A DNA stretch of 64,000 nucleotides, from NCBI RefSeq assembly GCF_030813515.1, contig NZ_JAUSUK010000002.1:372001-436000 (forward strand), read 5' to 3'. Below, piece after piece: positions 44,100 through 52,622 of this stretch. The position numbers and the translations under genes were made by a program. Each line of letters starts with the position of its first letter. Within the stretch, counting starts at the first letter, position 1. The notes beneath the pieces were generated by a model that worked only from the letters and a program-made list of their open reading frames with translations, made no database searches and was not told the origin of the DNA. The DNA is from Rhodopseudomonas julia. Lineage in GTDB: Bacteria > Pseudomonadota > Alphaproteobacteria > Rhizobiales > Afifellaceae.

Positions 44100-45779
44100 G
44101 TGCTCAACAACATGTCCGTCACGCTGAAAGCGATCCTGGCCTTCACGGTTTTGACCGTGATCGGCCTCGCGCTCAACACCGTGATCTATCTCCAGGCCGT
44201 AGAGGCCGAACGCGCCGTTGGCAATTACGGCGAGCTTCAGAATTCGATCATCGAGATCAGCAAGCTCGAGGGCGTCATCGACGACCAGTCCGTCGGCCTC
44301 AAAAACTTCCTTCTGACAGGCGACCGCGACTGGGTTGACCGGATCGAGGCGAAACGAGCGGACACCGAGGCCCTCGCGGCCGAGATCGCGCCGATGCTCG
44401 CCTATCTGGAGGTCGCCGACCATATCGGCGACGCCATGACGAAGTGGCGCCAATGGTATCAGGATTTCGTCGTGCGCCAGATCGCTCTGATGCGCGATCC
44501 GATGACCGTCGATCTCGCCAAGGCGATCGAAGCGGCCGGCAACGGTCAGGCGGCCTTTCAGGCGGTGCGGGCCGATATCAAGCTGGCTCTCTCAGAGCTG
44601 GCCGAGCAGCAGAGCGTTCTGGCGAGTGCCCAGAACCGCGCCTTGTCGATGGTGGAAACGGTGGCGATCGTCAGCGCCGTGATCAGCGCGCTCTGCGCCG
44701 TTCTCTTCGGCATCTTCAATCATCTGAGCGTCGTGCGTCCGCTCGGCAGCCTCGCGAAGGTCACCCAGGCCCTGTCTGAGGGCGAGACCGGCATGACGCT
44801 GACGGAGGTGAAGCGCGCCGACGAGATCGGGCGGATGCACAATGCGCTGTCCATCTTCCGTGCGAGCCTGGTGCGGGCGCGGGAATTGGAGACCGCCTCG
44901 GCCGAAGAGCGCGAGGCCGCGAACCGGCAGCGCCGCGAAGCGATGCTGCGTCTGGCCGATGAGTTCGAGGCCTCCGTTCTCAGCCTTTCCAGCGAGATCA
45001 GCTCCGCCTCGCAGCATCTGGAGGAGACGGCAGGTCTTCTGCAGGAGGTCTCAAGTTCCACGAGCGAGCAGTCGCTGACGGTGTCGTCGGCGGCCGAGCA
45101 GGCGACCAACAATGTCCAGACGGTGGCCAGCGCCACCGAGGAATTATCCGCCTCCACGCGCGACATCAGTGCCCAGATCGAAGCCTCCTCAAAGGTTGCC
45201 CGCACGGCCGCCGACGAGGTGGAGCGGTCGAGCCAGGCGGTCGACGGCCTCAATGCGGTCGTGCGGCGGATCGGCGACGTGACGCAGCTCATCACCGACA
45301 TCGCCTCGCAGACCAATCTTCTGGCGCTCAATGCGACGATCGAGGCGGCGCGGGCCGGCGAGGCGGGCAAAGGCTTTGCCGTCGTCGCCGCCGAGGTGAA
45401 GGCTCTCGCCGAGCAGACGGCCAAGGCGACGGAGGAAATCAACCGTCAGATCGCCGACATCCGGTCAGCGGCGGACGTGTCCATCGAAGCGACGCAGTCC
45501 ATCGCCGAGATGGTGCGCGACATCGCCCAGCGCTCCGACGAGATTGCGGCCTCCACCGAGCAGCAGAACGCCGCCACGAGCGAGATCGCCCGCAACATCA
45601 CCGAGGCCGCGACCGGCACTCAGGAGGTCAGCGCGTCGATCGGCAAGGTGTCGGAATCGGCGATGCGGACCGGCGATGCGAGCACCGAACTGCGCAAGTC
45701 GGTCGGCGATCTCGATACGCGGCTCGGCTCGCTGCGTGGCGCGATGGACCAGTTCCTGGAAAATGTTCGTGCCGCATAA
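44100..45779 (+). CDS. Methyl-accepting chemotaxis protein
   Basis: This 559-residue chemoreceptor has TM1 ([20 protein letters not shown]), a helical periplasmic 4HB-type domain (to about 180) without a Cache fold, TM2 ([20 protein letters not shown] then VLFGIFNHL), a HAMP domain ([20 protein letters not shown]) and the signalling hairpin [20 protein letters not shown] with [20 protein letters not shown]. There is no C-terminal CheR pentapeptide. A GTG at 44100 follows GGAG; GTG at 44082 overlaps the upstream stop (GTGA) and is equally possible. Coupling to the upstream secreted Cache-like protein suggests that protein supplies the ligand input. A terminator hairpin follows. Confidence 0.93.
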   Translation: MLNNMSVTLKAILAFTVLTVIGLALNTVIYLQAVEAERAVGNYGELQNSIIEISKLEGVIDDQSVGLKNFLLTGDRDWVDRIEAKRADTEALAAEIAPMLAYLEVADHIGDAMTKWRQWYQDFVVRQIALMRDPMTVDLAKAIEAAGNGQAAFQAVRADIKLALSELAEQQSVLASAQNRALSMVETVAIVSAVISALCAVLFGIFNHLSVVRPLGSLAKVTQALSEGETGMTLTEVKRADEIGRMHNALSIFRASLVRARELETASAEEREAANRQRREAMLRLADEFEASVLSLSSEISSASQHLEETAGLLQEVSSSTSEQSLTVSSAAEQATNNVQTVASATEELSASTRDISAQIEASSKVARTAADEVERSSQAVDGLNAVVRRIGDVTQLITDIASQTNLLALNATIEAARAGEAGKGFAVVAAEVKALAEQTAKATEEINRQIADIRSAADVSIEATQSIAEMVRDIAQRSDEIAASTEQQNAATSEIARNITEAATGTQEVSASIGKVSESAMRTGDASTELRKSVGDLDTRLGSLRGAMDQFLENVRAA

Positions 45780-45810
45780 GGCCCGACTCGGGTAAGGCCG
45801 GAGTGACAGT

Positions 45811-45832
45811 GGAGCGGGCGTCGGCCCGCTCC
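45811..45832 (+). terminator. Hairpin after the chemoreceptor gene
   Basis: GGAGCGGGC (45811-45819) and GCCCGCTCC (45824-45832) form a perfect nine-base-pair stem with a four-base loop, 31 bases past the stop. A TTTTG tract lies a little further downstream. Confidence 0.65.
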
Positions 45833-46020
45833 GGAGCATCGCTCATTTTGAGGGAAACGATTCTTTTTCGCGTTCGGCAAGGCGATCCGGCAAGAGAGGC
45901 GCAAAGCGCGATGCGGGCACCGGGCGAGCGGCTTGAGGCAGCGGATCGCCGCCGACGCGAAATTTAACTGGCTCGGGTGCAACCCCAAGCCCCGCGATAG
46001 AGTGGTTCATCCGAACCGCT

Positions 46021-46992
46021 CTATCGTCGCGTCCGGGCTAGAATTTCGCCGACGATGCCGCGGCGGAAGGTGAGGACGCAGATGACGAAGATCGCGCCCA
46101 TGACGACCGTCACCCAGGAGCCGATCGTCGACAGATAGTTCTGCAGCGCGATGACGATGCCGGCGCCGACGACGGGTCCGAGAATGGTGCCCATGCCGCC
46201 GATCAAAGTCATCAGCACGACTTCCCCCGACATATGCCAGTTGACGTCCGTCAGGGTGGCGCTTTGGAAGACGATCGCCTTCGTCGCGCCGGCAAGACCG
46301 GTGATCGCGGCCGACATGGTGAAAGCGAGCACTTTCAGGAGCGCGACCGGATAGCCGAGCGAGATCATGCGCGGCTCGTTCTCGCGGATGCCTTTCAAGG
46401 CCTGGCCGAAGGGTGAATGGACGGTGCGGTAGAGGACGAAGAAGCCCGCGGCAAAGATCACGGCCACGAAATAGTACATGGTCAGCGTGTCGCGCAGATC
46501 GATGAGCCCGAAGACCGTGCCGCGGGGGATGCCCTGGATGCCGTCCTCGCCATGGGTGAAGGGCGCCTGCAGGCAGAAGAAGAAGACCATCTGGGCGAGC
46601 GCCAGCGTGATCATGGCGAAATAGATGCCCTTCTGGCGGATGGCGATCGCCCCGAAGACGAGGCCCATCACCCCGGCCGTCACAGTGCCGGCCGCAATGC
46701 CGAAGACGGTGCCGAGCTCCCAGACCTTGACGGCATGGCCCGCCACATAGGCCGCCATACCGAAGAAGGCGGCGTGGCCGAAGGAGAGAAGCCCGACATA
46801 GCCCAGCATCAGATTGAAGGCGCAGGCGAAGAGGGCGAAGCACAAAAGCTTCATCAGGAAGATCGGATAGATGCCGAGGAAGGGCGCGACCGCGAGGGCG
46901 GCGATGCCGACGGCTGCAATCAGATAGCCGGCGAGGCGGTGCCTGCGAAACGTGTCGTCGCTGAGTTCCACATTGGATGTGGTGTCGGTCAT
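46021..46992 (-). CDS. livM: Branched-chain amino acid type ABC permease LivM
   Basis: This 323-residue permease has about nine hydrophobic segments. LMLGYVGLLSFGHAAFFGMA and AYVAGHAV are the conserved LivM block, FGAIAIRQKGIYFAMITLAL and the EAA-like loop ALKGIRENEPRMISLGYPVA are also present, with LIGGMGTILGPVVGAG late. Its start overlaps the livH stop (ATGA). It is the last gene of the liv operon as transcribed. The substrate could be amino acids, urea or amides. Confidence 0.95.
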   Translation of the reverse strand: MTDTTSNVELSDDTFRRHRLAGYLIAAVGIAALAVAPFLGIYPIFLMKLLCFALFACAFNLMLGYVGLLSFGHAAFFGMAAYVAGHAVKVWELGTVFGIAAGTVTAGVMGLVFGAIAIRQKGIYFAMITLALAQMVFFFCLQAPFTHGEDGIQGIPRGTVFGLIDLRDTLTMYYFVAVIFAAGFFVLYRTVHSPFGQALKGIRENEPRMISLGYPVALLKVLAFTMSAAITGLAGATKAIVFQSATLTDVNWHMSGEVVLMTLIGGMGTILGPVVGAGIVIALQNYLSTIGSWVTVVMGAIFVICVLTFRRGIVGEILARTRR

Positions 46993-47879
46993 TCGCGGGG
47001 CCTCCCGAAAAGGCCGTTCGGCCGCAAGATGAGAACGATCGCCATGATGACGAAGACGACGGTGGAGGAGGCCTCCGGGTAGAAGGTCTTCGTCAGGCCT
47101 TCGACGATGCCGATGCCAAGCCCGGTGAGGATGGAGCCGAGGATGGAGCCGAGGCCGCCGATGACGACGATGGCGAAGACGACGATGATGAGATGCTGTC
47201 CCATGATCGGGCTCACCGTATAGACGGGCGCGGCGAGAACGCCGGCAAAGGCCGCCAGCGCCACGGCGAAACCGTAGGTGAGCGTCATCATCAGGGGCAC
47301 GTTGATGCCAAAGGCACGCACCAGCTCACGGTTTTCGACCGCGGCGCGCAGATAGGCGCCGAGACGCGTGCGCTCCACCAGAAGCCAGGTGCCGACGCAG
47401 ACGAGAAGCGAGGCGACGATGACCCAGGCGCGGTAAGTCGGCAGGAACATGAAGCCGAGATTGTGTCCGCCGGTCAGGATCTCGGGCGGGGCGTAGGGCT
47501 GGCCGGAGACGCCGTAGAAATTGATGAAGGTGCCCTCGATGATGAGGGCGAGGCCGAAGGTCAGAAGCAGGCCGTAGAGATGGTCGAGGTCATAAAGGCG
47601 CGACAGCATGGTGCGCTCGATGACGATGCCGAAGACGCCGACGATCAACGGGGCGACCAGGAGGCTCGGCCAGTAGCCGATGCCGAGATGATGCAACAAG
47701 AGCCAGGCGACGAAGGCGCCCATCATATAGAGCGCCCCATGGGCGAAATTGATGACGTTCAAGACGCCGAAGATGACGGCCAGGCCGAGGCTCAACAGCG
47801 CGTAGAACGAGCCGTTGATGAGCCCGATCAGGAGCTGCCCGAACAACAGGGGCGCCGGCACACCCAGGATTTCCTGCAT
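46989..47879 (-). CDS. livH: Branched-chain amino acid type ABC permease LivH
   Basis: This 296-residue permease has eight hydrophobic segments. LLIGLINGSFYALLSLGLAV, IFGVLNVINFAHGALYMMGA and the loop AVENRELVRAFGINVPLMMT match LivH. GGLGSILGSILTGLGIG occurs late. It lies 82 bases downstream of the binding-protein gene, with a GC-rich hairpin between them, and its stop overlaps the livM start. Confidence 0.95.
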   Translation of the reverse strand: MQEILGVPAPLLFGQLLIGLINGSFYALLSLGLAVIFGVLNVINFAHGALYMMGAFVAWLLLHHLGIGYWPSLLVAPLIVGVFGIVIERTMLSRLYDLDHLYGLLLTFGLALIIEGTFINFYGVSGQPYAPPEILTGGHNLGFMFLPTYRAWVIVASLLVCVGTWLLVERTRLGAYLRAAVENRELVRAFGINVPLMMTLTYGFAVALAAFAGVLAAPVYTVSPIMGQHLIIVVFAIVVIGGLGSILGSILTGLGIGIVEGLTKTFYPEASSTVVFVIMAIVLILRPNGLFGRPRE

Positions 47880-47920
47880 AAGAGCCTTTCCTTGGTTGGG
47901 GGGACCCGGCGTTAGAGAGA

Positions 47921-47948
47921 GGCCCGGGCGGCGACGCCGCGCCGGGCC
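47921..47948 (-). promoter_or_regulatory. Intercistronic hairpin between livK and livH
   Basis: GGCCCGG (47921-47927) pairs with CCGGGCC (47942-47948), and inner GC bases extend the stem. On the minus strand it follows the binding-protein stop by about 14 bases without a T run. Such hairpins usually stabilise binding-protein mRNA and lower expression of the permease genes. Confidence 0.6.
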
Positions 47949-47961
47949 GTTTTACGGGCGA

Positions 47962-49182
47962 TCAGTTGCTGACGAGCTTGCAGCTGCCCTTGTCGAGCGG
48001 CTGGAAGGCCTCATCGCCAGGGATCGTCTTGACGATGTTGTAGTAGTCCCACTTGCCTTCCGACTGGTCCGGGCTCTTCACCTCGACGAGATACATGTCG
48101 TGGACCATGCGGCCATCCTCGCGGATCTTGCCGTTCTCGGCGAAGAAGTCGTTGACCGGCATCGTCTTCATCTGGGTGACGACGGCTTCGCCGCCGTCAT
48201 CGTCGATCTCGTCCACGGCTTTCAGATAATGCGTGACGGCGGAATAGACGCCGGCCTGCACCATCGTCGGCTTCTGGCCGTTCATCTTCTCGGCGAAGCG
48301 ATCGGCGAATTTGCGCGTCTCGTCGGTGCGGTCCCAGTAGAAGCCCGTCGTCAGCGTCAGACCCTGCGCGACATCGAGGCCGAGGGCGTCGACATCGGTG
48401 ATGAAGCCCAAAAGTGCCGCGAGCTTCTGGCCGCTCTGGACGATGCCGAAAGAGTTCGCCTGCTTGATCGCGTTGGTGGTGTCGCCGCCGGCGTTGGCCA
48501 GGCCGATGACATCGGCGCCGGAGGCCTGCGCCTGCAGGAGGAAGGAGGAGAAGTCGGAGGTGGAGAGCGGGTGATTGACGGAGCCCAGAACCTCGCCGCC
48601 ATTCTCCTTCACGACGGCGGAGGTGTCCTTTTCGAGCTGATGGCCGAAGGCGTAATCGGCGGTCAGGAAGAACCAGCTCTTGCCGCCCTGTTCGACGACC
48701 GCCTTACCGGTGCCGACCGACATGGCGTAGGTGTCGTAGGTCCAGTGCACGAAGGTCGGGGCGCATTGGTCGTTGGTGAGCGCGGTCGAGCCGGCGCCGG
48801 AATCGAGGAAGGCCGTGTCCTTTTCCGAGGTCACCTGCTGCACGGCGAGTGCCACCGACGAGGTCGGCACGTCGACGATGACATCGACGCCGTCCTGGTC
48901 GATCCATTCGCGCGCGATCGATGAGCCGACATCGGGCTTGTTCTGATGGTCGGCGGAGACGACTTCGATGTTGGCGTCGCCGACCTTGCCGCCGAAATCT
49001 TCCACCGCCATGCGGGCAGCGACGACGGAGCCTTCGCCGGAGAGATCGGCATAGAGGCCGGAGCGGTCGTTGAGGACGCCGATCTTGACGACGTTGTCGG
49101 AAATCTCTGCCTGCGCTGCGCCCACCATCGCGGCAAGTGCGGCAAGCGCTGTTGAGGCCAGTGCGACCGATTTGATGCTCAT
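47962..49182 (-). CDS. livK: Periplasmic binding protein of the branched-chain amino acid type
   Basis: This 406-residue periplasmic binding protein has a signal peptide (MSIKSVALASTALAALAAMV, cleavage after AQA). The type I fold shows NVVKIGVLNDRSGLYADLSG, VVAARMAVEDFGG, VDVIVDVPTSSVALAVQQVT and FFLTADYAFGHQLEKDTSAV. It belongs to the LivK/urea-amide class; the GLYADLSG pocket and ADYAFGHQ resemble proteins for amides or aromatic acids as much as leucine. The ligand is not fixed. It lies between livF and livH. Confidence 0.93.
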   Translation of the reverse strand: MSIKSVALASTALAALAAMVGAAQAEISDNVVKIGVLNDRSGLYADLSGEGSVVAARMAVEDFGGKVGDANIEVVSADHQNKPDVGSSIAREWIDQDGVDVIVDVPTSSVALAVQQVTSEKDTAFLDSGAGSTALTNDQCAPTFVHWTYDTYAMSVGTGKAVVEQGGKSWFFLTADYAFGHQLEKDTSAVVKENGGEVLGSVNHPLSTSDFSSFLLQAQASGADVIGLANAGGDTTNAIKQANSFGIVQSGQKLAALLGFITDVDALGLDVAQGLTLTTGFYWDRTDETRKFADRFAEKMNGQKPTMVQAGVYSAVTHYLKAVDEIDDDGGEAVVTQMKTMPVNDFFAENGKIREDGRMVHDMYLVEVKSPDQSEGKWDYYNIVKTIPGDEAFQPLDKGSCKLVSN

Positions 49183-49233
49183 TGAGTTTCTCCTCTCGCT
49201 TGGACTTTTTGTCTTGTTCCCGGGCGCCGTCCG

Positions 49234-49947
49234 TTACACGCCCAGAAGTTCGTTGAGTTCGCCCATGCGCGTCTTGATGTCGTCGCGCTGGTAACGGTCG
49301 ACGACGCGGCCATGCTCGATGACGTAGTGACGGTCGGCGAGGCGGGCGGCGAAATGGAAGTTCTGTTCAACCAGCAGAACGGTGAAGCCGAGCTCCTGCA
49401 GGCGACGCACGCTGGCGCCGATCTGCTGGACGATGACGGGGGCGAGGCCCTCCGTCGGCTCGTCGAGCAGCAGGAGCTTCGCTCCGGTGCGAAGAATGCG
49501 GCCGATCGCCAGCATCTGCTGCTCGCCGCCGGACAGGCGGGTGCCGGAGGCGCCGAGAAGCCGCTCCTTCAGGTTCGGGAAGAGCTCGTAGATTTCCGGG
49601 ATGGGCAGGCCGCCCTTCTGCACGACGGGGGGCAGGAGAAGGTTCTCCTCCACGGTGAGGCTCGCAAAGATGCCGCGCTCTTCCGGGCAATAGGCGATGC
49701 CGCGGCGGGCGACCTTGTCGGGCTTCAGGTCGATGAGTTCCTGGTCGTCGAAGCGGATCGAGCCGGTGCGCCGCCCGACGAGGCCCATGATGGAGCGCAA
49801 AGTCGTCGTTTTGCCGGCGCCGTTGCGGCCCAAAAGGCTCACGACCTCGCCTTCGCGGACTTCGAAATCGACGCCGTGGAGAACGTGGGATTCGCCGTAC
49901 CAGGCATTGAGATCGGAGACTTCGAGGATGGTCTTGCGCACGCTCAT
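49234..49947 (-). CDS. livF: ABC transporter ATP-binding protein LivF
   Basis: This 237-residue ATPase has Walker A in LLGRNGAGKTTTLRS, a Q-loop region YCPEERGIF, signature GTRLSGGEQQMLAIGRIL, Walker B LLLLDEPTEGLAP and the H-loop equivalent VLLVEQNFHF, where the usual His is replaced by Gln as in other LivF proteins. Its start overlaps the livG stop (ATGA). It energises LivH/LivM together with LivG. Confidence 0.96.
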   Translation of the reverse strand: MSVRKTILEVSDLNAWYGESHVLHGVDFEVREGEVVSLLGRNGAGKTTTLRSIMGLVGRRTGSIRFDDQELIDLKPDKVARRGIAYCPEERGIFASLTVEENLLLPPVVQKGGLPIPEIYELFPNLKERLLGASGTRLSGGEQQMLAIGRILRTGAKLLLLDEPTEGLAPVIVQQIGASVRRLQELGFTVLLVEQNFHFAARLADRHYVIEHGRVVDRYQRDDIKTRMGELNELLGV

Positions 49948-50705
49948 GCCTCCGCCTCGTCGCCCGTGCCCATATAGGCCTCCCGGACCTCGGGGTTTTG
50001 TGAGACCTCGTCGTAGCTGCCCTCCGCCAGGATCTGGCCGCGCTGCAGGACCGTGATCGTGTCGGAGAGGTTGGCGACGACTTCGAGATTGTGTTCCACC
50101 ATCAAGACAGTGCGGTTTTGCGCCACCTGGCGGATGAGATCGGAGACGCGGGCGATGTCCTCATGGCCCATGCCGGCCATCGGCTCGTCGAGGAGCATGA
50201 CCTTGGGTTCGAGGGCCAGCGTCGTGGCGATCTCGAGTGCGCGCTTGCGGCCATAGGGCATCTCGACCGCCAAAGTGTCGGTGAACTCCGACAGGCCGAC
50301 GGCTGAGAGAAGCTCGTAGGCGCGCTCGTGCAGCCGCTCCAGAACCCGGCTCGATTTCCAGAAATGGAAGGAGAGGCCGGTCGGGCGCTGCAGCGCGAGA
50401 CGGACGTTTTCGAGCGCCGTCAGATGCGGAAAGACCGCGGAGATCTGAAACGAGCGCACGAGGCCGTCGCGGGCCACGTGATGCGGCGTCGACCGGGTGA
50501 TGTCGTGGCCGGCGTAACGGATCGTGCCCGAGCTCGGCTGCAGAAATTTGGTGATGAGGTTGAAGCAGGTCGTCTTGCCGGCGCCGTTCGGACCGATGAG
50601 AGCATGGATCGTGCCCTCACGTACCCCGAGATTGACGCCATCGACCGCCGTGAAGCCGGCAAAATACTTCGTGAGATTCTCGGTTTCGAGAATGAATTCC
50701 GACAT
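49944..50705 (-). CDS. livG: ABC transporter ATP-binding protein LivG
   Basis: This 253-residue ATPase has Walker A in LIGPNGAGKTTCFNLI, the Q-loop region VRSFQISAVFPHLTALENVR, signature variant EMPYGRKRALEIATTLA in place of LSGGQ, Walker B VMLLDEPMAGMG and the switch VLMVEHNLEVV. The C-terminal LivG extension (LAEGSYDEVSQNPEVREAYM) is present. It is the first gene of livGFKHM. The binding-protein gene lies in the middle of the operon rather than first. Confidence 0.96.
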   Translation of the reverse strand: MSEFILETENLTKYFAGFTAVDGVNLGVREGTIHALIGPNGAGKTTCFNLITKFLQPSSGTIRYAGHDITRSTPHHVARDGLVRSFQISAVFPHLTALENVRLALQRPTGLSFHFWKSSRVLERLHERAYELLSAVGLSEFTDTLAVEMPYGRKRALEIATTLALEPKVMLLDEPMAGMGHEDIARVSDLIRQVAQNRTVLMVEHNLEVVANLSDTITVLQRGQILAEGSYDEVSQNPEVREAYMGTGDEAEA

Positions 50706-51055
50706 TTCCCCGCCTGGTCACAGTTGCCCATTGCGCAGCGGGTTTGCGGGGAAGCACTTCAATCCTCCCTGCGGCCCCGCCGTCTTTTGTTCACAGCAGC
50801 CGCGGAGCGGTTCTTTGTTTTATTCCGCTCGGTGCATGTTGTCGCATCGGTTTGCCTGAAACTTCAAGTCAGATTGGGTGAGGGATGCAGAGATTTTCTG
50901 AGAAACACCGGCTGACGTAGGGTCGCGAAAGGGTTTTTCTTGCGCCTTCCCGGTTCGTTGACGGTGATGAGGGCGCGGTGGCATATCGGCCAGCAGCCGG
51001 CCTGACGAGACGCCGGCGCGAGCCCAGAAAAAGCGGCGAAGGCAGCGAGGCGAAG
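50706..51055. other. Divergent promoter region between livG and the glyoxalase gene
   Basis: The 350 bases contain no supported gene. The stretch 50800-50890 is AT-richer and probably holds promoters for both sides. No clear operator or hairpin was recognised. Confidence 0.5.
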
Positions 51056-51451
51056 GTGGCCAAGAATATTCACATGATGATCCGCGTGCTCGAAGAGGAG
51101 CGCTCGGTGGCATTCTACGACAAGGCGTTTGGCCTCAAGATCGCCGACCGTTACGAGTTCGACGGCTTCACGCTCGTCTATCTGGCAAACGAAGAAAGCG
51201 AATTCGAGCTGGAGCTGACGATCAACAAGGGCGAAAGCACACCTTATGATCTCGGCAACGGCTACGGGCACATGGCCGTATCCGTCGGCGACCTCGATAA
51301 AGAGCATGCGCGTATGCGTGAGGCCGGGCTAGCGCCGAAGGACATCAAGGAAATGGTGCATCAGGGCGCGCCCTTCGCGCGCTTCTTCTTCATCGAAGAT
51401 CCCGACGGCTACAAGATCGAGGTTCTCGAGCGCGGCGGCCGGTTCAAGTGA
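51056..51451 (+). CDS. Glyoxalase/VOC family protein (lactoylglutathione lyase-like)
   Basis: This 131-residue VOC protein starts with GTG at 51056 (VAKNIHMMIRVLEEERSVAF), behind GAGG. Metal-ligand positions are IHMMIRV (His), FELELTINKG (Glu), GHMAVSVGDL (His) and GYKIEVLERG (Glu). Its length and these four residues fit glyoxalase I-like enzymes, which isomerise methylglyoxal-glutathione hemithioacetal. A longer open frame upstream lacks support. Confidence 0.85.
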   Translation: MAKNIHMMIRVLEEERSVAFYDKAFGLKIADRYEFDGFTLVYLANEESEFELELTINKGESTPYDLGNGYGHMAVSVGDLDKEHARMREAGLAPKDIKEMVHQGAPFARFFFIEDPDGYKIEVLERGGRFK

Positions 51452-51539
51452 ACTCAGCGCGCAGCTGAAACCCGGCCTCCGGCGCGAACCGGGCGTCGGC
51501 TTTCGGGATGGTGTTCGAAAGGGGCGGGTGCGCCCCTGT

Positions 51540-51767
51540 TCAGGCGCGCTCGGGCTTCGGCTGGCGGATCATCGGGGCGGCCTCGACGACGAGGGGGTCG
51601 AGGCCGGTGCCGCCCGCATCCAGGATCTCGAAGAGTTTTGCGCGCATGCGCGGTTCCCAGAACGAGTTGATGTGGTCGGCGACGCCGGCGGCGGCCTCAT
51701 GTTCCGGCCGGCTCTTGAAGAAGGTGGCGATCTGGTTCGCCATATAGGCGAGTTTGTCAGGCGACAT
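51540..51767 (-). CDS. fdsD: Formate dehydrogenase delta subunit FdsD
   Basis: This 75-residue protein reads MSPDKLAYMANQIATFFKS, then HEAAAGVADHINSFWEPRMR and AKLFEILDAGGTGLDPLVVE. This is the typical FdsD pattern; the subunit is required for maturation or stability of the molybdenum formate dehydrogenase. Its start overlaps the fdhD/fdsC stop by 11 bases. It is the last gene of the fdsGBACD operon. Confidence 0.92.
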   Translation of the reverse strand: MSPDKLAYMANQIATFFKSRPEHEAAAGVADHINSFWEPRMRAKLFEILDAGGTGLDPLVVEAAPMIRQPKPERA

Positions 51768-52596
51768 GGGTGAGCCTCGCCGAGGTTTCGGGCGTGCCGG
51801 TGATGCGGCCCGGATGGGTGAAGACTTCAAAGTCGCGGTCGCGGACGATGGCGACGAGGGTGATGCCGGCGGCCTCCGCCATGCGGACGGCAAGTGCCGT
51901 GGGGGCCGAGACGGCAAGCAGGATCGGGCTGCCGGCGACGGCCGCCTTCTGCACCATTTCGACCGAGACGCGGCTCGTCAGCACGATGGCGCCCTGGGCG
52001 GCAGGGATCTCGTGGCGGGCGAGGGCGCCCGCGAGCTTGTCGAGAGCGTTGTGGCGGCCGACGTCTTCGCGCACCGCGACGAGGCCTTCGCCCGGAACGT
52101 AAAGGCCGGCGGCATGCACGGCGCGCGTTGCGGCATGCAGCGGCTGGGCGCGGGAGAGCGCGCCCATGGCTCGGGCGATTTCGGCGGGCGACAGGGTGAG
52201 ATCCGAGGCGGGGACCGGCGGCGGCTGGCGCACGGCGCCTTCCAGGCTTTCGATGCCGCAGAGCCCGCAGCCGACGGGACCGGCAAGGCGACGGCGGCGT
52301 TCGGCGAGATTTTCGTCCGCATCGTCGGCAAGCATGATCTGCACGTCGATGCCGGCTTCGAGTTCGACGATGTCGACGGCGTCGATCGCTTCCGCCGTAT
52401 CGATGATGCCTTCCGTCAGTGTGAAGCCGACGGCGAAATCGACGAGATCGGCAGGTGTCGCCATCATCACCGCCTGGGTGGTGCCGCCATAGGTGAGGGC
52501 GACGGCCGTCTCTTCCGGCAGATCGCGTTCGCCCGGCCGCGCCTTGCCGAGGCGGTGGGCGATGCGGGCGACCGGGTGATGGGTCTTTTGCGTCAT
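51757..52596 (-). CDS. fdsC: Formate dehydrogenase accessory sulfurtransferase FdhD (FdsC)
   Basis: This protein of about 279 residues is FdhD-like. GPVGCGLCGIESL holds the two sulfur-transfer cysteines, followed by HAATRAVHAAGLY, REDVGRHNALDKLAGA and TSRVSVEMVQKAAVAG. FdhD moves sulfur from a desulfurase to the Mo-bis-MGD cofactor before insertion; FdsC is the operon-specific paralog that binds the cofactor and chaperones FdsA. ATG 52596 is chosen, with GGGAG before it; GTG 52626 would overlap the fdsA stop (GTGA). Confidence 0.93.
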   Translation of the reverse strand: MTQKTHHPVARIAHRLGKARPGERDLPEETAVALTYGGTTQAVMMATPADLVDFAVGFTLTEGIIDTAEAIDAVDIVELEAGIDVQIMLADDADENLAERRRRLAGPVGCGLCGIESLEGAVRQPPPVPASDLTLSPAEIARAMGALSRAQPLHAATRAVHAAGLYVPGEGLVAVREDVGRHNALDKLAGALARHEIPAAQGAIVLTSRVSVEMVQKAAVAGSPILLAVSAPTALAVRMAEAAGITLVAIVRDRDFEVFTHPGRITGTPETSARLTHVA

Positions 52597-52622
52597 CCTC
52601 GCTCCCTCATTCGGCGCCTCTC

